Assembly: GCA_002633005.1 (NCBI GenBank)
Contig: NMRA01000141.1
Span: 676,326-740,325 of the forward strand
Direction: 5' to 3'
Length of the DNA: 64,000 bases
Origin: Phoronis australis
Taxonomy: Eukaryota; Phoronida; Phoronidae
This document shows positions 55,743 through 64,000 of this stretch, piece after piece. The number at the start of each line of letters is the position of its first letter. Position 1 is the first letter of the stretch. The position numbers were made by a program, and so were the translations under genes. The notes under the pieces are model-generated. The model was not told the DNA's origin and did no database searches. It saw nothing but the letters and a program-made list of their open reading frames with translations.

Positions 55743-58400
55743 CCTTATTGAAGATAGCAGTTAGTAAATCAGTAGCTAGATTAAGGGCTGCCATTTTGTG
55801 CACCCAAAAACCAAAAATTAGTTGAAAGTTGGTTCGATAGTCTAAAGAGCCGAGAGTACGAAATGAATTTCCCTCGGACGACAACGGGCAAGAATTCGAA
55901 GCCGGCCGATATTCCGAAAAGTGACGACACTTCGACTCACATATATATGACCATTTGTAAACTTCCGTGAATTTCTTGATGGTTGAAGCTTGCTATATGT
56001 CCAACATCATATCTGCTAACGAGGAAACATATTTACAGTAACTAGTCTTGCTGAACTTGAGGCGAAAGTTACTGAAGTAGACTACCAAAATAGAAACCGC
56101 TCAAACTTCAGAATGACTAATTCTGCGAAAGAAAGTCTTCTAAGAATTTTAAAATGCCACAATTTTTACGAAAATCCATCACTTACAAGTAAAAGGTTTT
56201 GTTTTTACGGTATGTGTGATTACTTAGGCCCATGCGCCTACATTCGAAGATACGTCCATATTTGGACCTAGGTGTTTGTGCGTATACGCAAACCAAATGA
56301 GTAAAACAATGTTTCTTAATGCTCTGGCGCACAACATCATTTAAGAAATATGCACTGCTATTCGACTGGCATAATGCATTGAAGATTCTTGCCAATGAAT
56401 GATACAGGCTCACTCGGTGTGCCTGGCTTTTTGTGCGTGTTTTACAAACGCATGTACGTGCTTGCACATTAGGTCAGTGGCAGATTTAAGGGGGCCAAGG
56501 GGGCCATGGCCGCCCTAAAATTCTCCAAAATACCATTTGGCAGTTCGGGGTGCGAATTGCTGACTAGCATATGCGCGCATCCAGGGGGGCTCCTGGGGCG
56601 AATGCACAATGCATAGGCCTTGAACAAACCCCGTTTACCGTTTTTTTTTTTGTCTTTTTTTTAGTAATGAGGTCCGCAAACCCAAAAATTCGAGACCCCT
56701 GCATCCCTACATTTTAGGATGGGCGCGCGCATGTGCCGAAATTCTGATTATTCCTGTGCCCTGCCCCCTAACTCAAAATCCTGGATCCGCCCCCGTAAGC
56801 TTACAGCCAGATGAAGCACTTATGTTTGGTTTTCAGTTGAAAATTGTGGGCTTATGTTAACATCTATTGACAATTTTCAAAAATTGCACCCCCAAAAAGC
56901 ATCTATTTAAAAGAAGAAATTTGCATGAATCGGATTTTAGAAAGTTTTGAGTGACTTTCAAGGAAAATCCGCTCACAATGCCAGACTCTAAACTCAATCG
57001 TGCATTTTTACCCAACAATTTGAACTTTGTAACTTTTGCTTTTGCGACGATGAAGATTCTATGTTGATTCATATAATGGTATTATTCATGCAGATTGTTG
57101 TTTTTTTGACGGAGTGACAATACACGTTTTCATCGTTAACGGAATAGCTTGCACGTGGCATTCAGTTAAAAGTATGCTTAGCGTTCAAAAAATATATTGC
57201 TTCCGAAATAATGCCCATATTTCCATCAGCGATTTTCAGAAAAAAAGCATTCGATAGGGGCGCTCTATCAAGGCTGGTGTTGGTTTTAAATCAAAATGGA
57301 AAACTAAATAACTTCAGGTGCGAAAAGATCAGCTGGCATCCCTTGGAAAAGGAATAATCAGAAAAACTCAGGCTATTTCACTAAAACCCTTTACTACCTC
57401 TTTAGAAACGACTTAATGAATGTGGTGAAGTGCGCTGTTCTATAACACAGAAGATTAAAAAATTTATGCATTTACTTATCGTCTTGGTATACCTTTTCAC
57501 GCTGCAAAGTCTTCTAGTGATACTGAAACCCTATAACCGAATATGAACGTGCCTTTCCTTTTGGTCGCTTTGGTTATCACACACACACACACCACACTTT
57601 ACAGGCGTGTTGCGGGGGAATCTCCTAAAAATATTCCCAGAATCCTTTGCGCATATTCGACAGCCACTTGAAACTGACCTTGACACAATATCAAAATGGA
57701 ACGTGTTTTTAATTTTTTGAAATTGTCTTTTGTTCGTTTCTGGATCAATTATCATGTGTTAGGAACGTAGTTTCAGTGAAGAATTGGCACAATTTTTAAG
57801 CAAAATATATTTTTTTCACCACGCCTAGATTTTAAAAAAAATGATGCAGGTTTATTTGCGTTCGTACAAGGAAATTATACAATCCGTAAGTAAAATATTT
57901 ATGTTCATTTTATTTCTTTGCAGCCGTACAAAGGTAAACAGGCCTTCGATATATTCAAATTGTTTTATTGTGTATCTTGGTATCATAGAAACACAACCAT
58001 TTCCGGTGGGCAAATGTACTCGGTTATTTCTACAAATGTGTGCCAAAATAGTCTAGTAAAGTCATTTCTGAGTCTTTCGCAGATAGTATGAGTTGAGATG
58101 CCTCTGTTCTTCTTATCATGTTGTGTTGGCATATCACAACAGGGAGACAATAGAACTATTGTTTGAGCCTGTGCTAAGGTTGTTTTTTCGCCCGGTGACC
58201 TGACTGCATGATACATGATAACAATTACCACTCGTCTACAGTGCAATCAGATCTGTGAATAATGCATATGGGCAGTAGATGTGACAATTAACTTGTCAAC
58301 AAATTCATGACAGGTCACTGAGGGCTACCGATTTGAGTTTCTAAATTTTCAAATTAAAAACTGAAAGATTACATGTCAAAGCACAAAACAAAGCCACAAT
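55743..58400. other. Intergenic DNA
   Basis: Apart from the MITE at 56475-56795 and an AC microsatellite at 57579-57596, nothing with gene-like features was seen. Confidence 0.5.
56475..56795. mobile_element. GGCGGAT-type MITE, long copy
   Basis: Begins CAGTGGCAGATTTAAGGGGG and ends AAAATCCTGGATCCGCCCCC, with imperfect terminal inverted repeats. Compared with 54834-54973 it has an extra interior of about 180 bp, which is shared with 40801-41075. The short copy thus looks like a deletion derivative. Confidence 0.65.
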
Positions 58401-58731
58401 ATTTGTAGCATTATGATCATTGATTTCTGATCAAACCTCATTTTTGCCACTTACTCGCTATTTCGAGAGACGTTTGCATATTGTCGAGTCCCTAAGGAGT
58501 GAATCGGAAAAATCGAGTTCTCTGGTAAATTGGCCTATAACGAACGTTACCCTTGAAGTTGATTGCACGAAGAGCAAAGGTCAAGTGGTCAAAATGACAC
58601 CACGCGAATCAAACCTCGACGAGTTTAATAAATATCAAAGCTAGTGACGTGCTGTTTACCAGACATCAGTGGTAGGCCGAGACGTATCACCTTCATTTTC
58701 AGAAAGTTTGATGGAATTCCTTTATTTTCCA

Positions 58732-58932
58732 GGTTACGTTTTGGAAATCATCAATCCATTCATTTACCCATGTGTAAGGTCAATGATCGGTCGCAAATTT
58801 CTGGAGAGTCCAAAAAGCCGACTCCACCCCTGTGTGGGGGAGCGATCGGCTAACTATTTATCAACTGCACAACGAATGTACCTAATAAATGCGTTCAAAT
58901 TTTTATTACTTATTTTCGTAAGTCAAGTCTAA
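58732..58932 (+). pseudogene. Possible last exon or fragment of a rhodopsin-like G-protein-coupled receptor
   Basis: After the acceptor-like TTTATTTTCCAG an open frame reads GYVLEIINPFIYPCVRSMIG, then RKFLESPKS, and stops at 58932. NPFIY followed by a basic stretch is the signature of transmembrane helix 7 and helix 8 in class A receptors. No helices 1-6, DRY motif or CWxP motif were found upstream, so this would be a fragment or a lone exon. A chance match cannot be excluded. Confidence 0.28.
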
Positions 58933-59623
58933 AGAAGCCTTCCCAATCATGTTGGCTTGTATTTCTCTCTGTTTTTGAAAAAAATTCCCTTACTTCGTTA
59001 TTAGTCATTGCAAGCCATCATTGCCTACATATATTTATAATTTACGTGTCAATTATTGTACTTTGTGAATATCGCAATCAAGGACTTAAAACACACAAAA
59101 ACTTTAATCATAAGCTTGGCAAATTTCACATTAAACAGCACATTATAAATTTGAAAATTCTGTAGTTACAGTTATCAACTTGATTTGAGCCCATAAAAAC
59201 CATTGCTTCACTGTCGCGCACAAAATACTGAAAACCAAAGAAAATAGCAATGTGATAAAAAACTGAACTATCTAAATCAGGATGTCAACATGTTTGTTTT
59301 GCTTTCACTTGACAATGTTTTGCGATATTATAACGGGCAAATAGGACTACATGAATCTTATCAACACGCACTAAACTTTGAAACACGGACATTTGCTCAC
59401 GCCAGCTTCCTGAATAAGTGTTGTGATTTTGCATACTAGCCTTCGACTTCGAACATCTGCAAGCAAATGTGTGAATGCACTTTGAAACTTTGTCCACAAT
59501 GTATTGTGAGTGAAATCTTTATCGATCGGACAAGTGTTAGATTGTTTTAGATTAACGTAATTGTTGACTAAATGGAGCTGTTCTGTTCCTGTTACGCATA
59601 AAGTCGTTGGCAAACGATCAAAA

Positions 59624-59630
59624 TATAAAG
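59624..59630 (+). promoter_or_regulatory. TATA-like box of the SRCR gene
   Basis: TATAAAG about 67 bases before the start codon at 59697, a plausible distance for a short 5' UTR. Confidence 0.35.
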
Positions 59631-59696
59631 TTACCACTCATTTGAAATATTTCATTTATGCATGACTAGTTAACACTTTTAAACGTATCGTCGAAG

Positions 59697-62041
<2,345 letters not shown>

Positions 62042-64000
62042 GTGAGTAGTTCGATGTATTGTTGAAGATAATATATGAAACTACTCAAGCTCTGTTTTGA
62101 GACGTGAACATTAATAATTTGAAATTGCTACAAACCCACCATATGTCTATTTTTTAATTTACACCACTAAGTTGCTGGAACAAAATTAGTCTAACAAGCT
62201 TCCTCCTCCAGTTGAAAGGGATTCTCGTTCATTCAAAGAGCTCGGGTTGCTCTTTATTGCTTGAGACCAGGTTTAATAAGATGGTTAAACCTTCGAGCAT
62301 GGTCTCAAACAATCACGAACTGTCTCTTCTTTCCGAGCCGAGAAACCACTTTTCATTTTAATACGGAACAAGATGAGATCAGTTTTGCCATGGTAAATGG
62401 TTGGAATAAAAAATTATTATTTTAAGAAAAGTCGACTTGATCATGATGATAAATATTTGCAAGACATTCATCTTCTGCAAGCTTATAGTTGGAGCATTTC
62501 TGTCATATTTTAAACTTTAACCATACTGAGAGTATCTTCAGTATAACAGGTAACACTATTAATAGGCAGTCAGGATATCAAAACGCTTAAAATAAATACC
62601 GGCAGATTAAGGGATTTTTGCAGCATAAGTTTCAAAATTTAGATAGAAAAAAAACCTTTGTGAAGTTTTGAACTCCCAAAATAAACCCTTTTGCATGGAA
62701 ATCTATCAGAAGAGGCACCTTAGTTTTAGTTAGGAAATTGTCGTGAAAATTACGTGATAGATCTGCATGTACTGTGAATGTATGTGGGAATTTATGCTCT
62801 CGTACATTGTTAGTCTACTTATAGTCGATTTTTTAAGATTAAGAAGAGATACCAGATTCAACAATTGCGTTTAGTCTGCTCTGTAGCTAATTTTATAATT
62901 GATAATGGATATCACATCGTTTTCTGAACATTACTGTACGTGATACGCCGTAAAATGGAACAATTTCGTAAAATGTAACAATTGTTACATTTTACGTTGC
63001 TAGGCCTCTCCTAAAACGTAACAAGTCGTTACATTTTATGAAATTGTTACAATTTACGTCGAATGCACATGCGAGAAATGTACCATTCTTACATTTTACG
63101 AAAGCGACGTCATATTTCATGAGTTTGCTTGGTATTTGTCACACGGAGGAAAACCGTTGATACACTTAACGCCTTCTTTCTCGGATTGTGCGAATGAAAT
63201 TCTATTAAACGTGCCAGGTCGACTTTATTGATGTGTCCCTATGTACTTTCCATGGTTTTTAACATGAGTAGTTTTATGGTATAGTCAAAGTGTACAGCGT
63301 ACAGTTTCAACTCCACACGAAAGGAGTTTCCAGGATCAGGTAACAAGTTTTTTATCGTTAAAACTGTCTTACAATCTTTCGTTGGCGCTCATAAACCAAT
63401 TGTGTATCCGACACTACAGTAAACACACTTCCCTTGGTAAGAACAACAATTACATCATATTTGGCTGATATTTATAGTATTTCTTTTGGAACGAACGACA
63501 ACAACAAAATTTTTCATGAAGAATTCAATTTCGGAAGCCAATTTGATAGAAAAAAACACCAGTTTCTGTCCACAATAATTTGCTTAATTTCAGCCTTGGA
63601 GACATCGCTAATGCAGTAATTGCCCTTCTTCACACAGAAGGAGCAAAACCAACGTTTCTGATGCCAGTGGGTGCTGTCTACCACCTTAGTTACTAATGAC
63701 AATTTCTTAGAGACATTGTGGTGGAAGGAAATATAAGCACGCATTTATTTGCCGGCAGGTTGATAAATTTTGCCAAAGCAACTGCAAAATATCGCCTTTG
63801 AGAAGGGCGAGCCACTAGCTTAAAAAGTGGCGGCATAGCAACGAAAGAAATATCATTGTTCCTATGATGTCAAGCTTGTCTGAAATAGTGGTGGAAACAA
63901 CAGGTCAAACCATGACGTGTATACATTTACTTAAAAATGGGGTGCCTACCTGGGGTAATAGAAAATATTCTGCACTCTGAAGGAACATGATCATTTAGCT
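62042..64000. other. SRCR gene intron or downstream DNA
   Basis: No further SRCR motif (GRVEV, CDDxW, CRQLG) was found on either strand. It contains the third AAAATGTAAC element copy at 62938-63130. Confidence 0.5.
62938..63130 (+). mobile_element. AAAATGTAAC-family element, copy 3
   Basis: Same order as 53039-53225: GATACGCC, AATTTCGTAAAATGTAAC, CTAGG..TCTCCTAAAA, then CGTCGAATGCACATGCGAGA and ACGAAAGCGACGTCAT, TTCATGAGTTTGC. It includes a perfect 30-base palindrome at 62967-62996. Confidence 0.85.

Noticed and set aside
55460-55884. Minus-strand frames with repeated FHCTTTRNV-type peptide as a repeat protein
   Set aside because: The peptide pattern is the direct result of the 40-bp DNA repeat staying open in one frame; no start context or family match.

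Overview
This is animal (metazoan) genomic DNA: AT-rich, mostly non-coding, with short exons split by GT-AG introns and many degenerate repeats and miniature transposons. The gene content (a COE/EBF transcription factor with a single second HLH helix, plus a group A SRCR gene) and the tRNA-derived SINE relics suggest a marine invertebrate, possibly a non-vertebrate deuterostome. The species cannot be named from the sequence. A single N at 25668 marks an assembly join.

Main gene (minus strand, 48707 to 4334): a complete COE/EBF gene. I reconstructed 15 coding exons. All splice sites are GT-AG, every junction keeps phase, and the total is 1692 nt (563 codons plus stop). The protein has an N-terminal DNA-binding region, the COE zinc knuckle (H-X3-C-X2-C-X5-C), an IPT/TIG domain, one HLH pair and a Ser/Pro/Gly-rich C-terminal tail. 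The seventh exon lies 24.9 kb downstream of the sixth; this intron 6 (14502-39392) holds most of the repeats in the window, as well as two perfect TCCCNNGGGA palindromes that match the binding site of the protein itself.

Right side (plus strand, 59697 to at least 62041): the 5' end of a secreted or membrane SRCR gene, with a signal-peptide exon and one SRCR domain split over two exons. It runs divergently from COE across about 11 kb. That spacer holds a miniature-element family built from repeated AAAATGTAAC words, a 40-bp tandem array, two GGCGGAT-type MITEs and a possible seven-transmembrane-receptor fragment. A decayed duplicate of the first SRCR exon lies in intron 1 of the SRCR gene.

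Left edge (1-4333): COE 3' UTR and intergenic DNA with one MITE.

No operon, CRISPR array or clearly new multi-gene system is visible. The points most worth following up are the probable false duplication at 24.2-27.3 kb, the COE palindromes in its own intron, the AAAATGTAAC element family, and the decayed SRCR exon.
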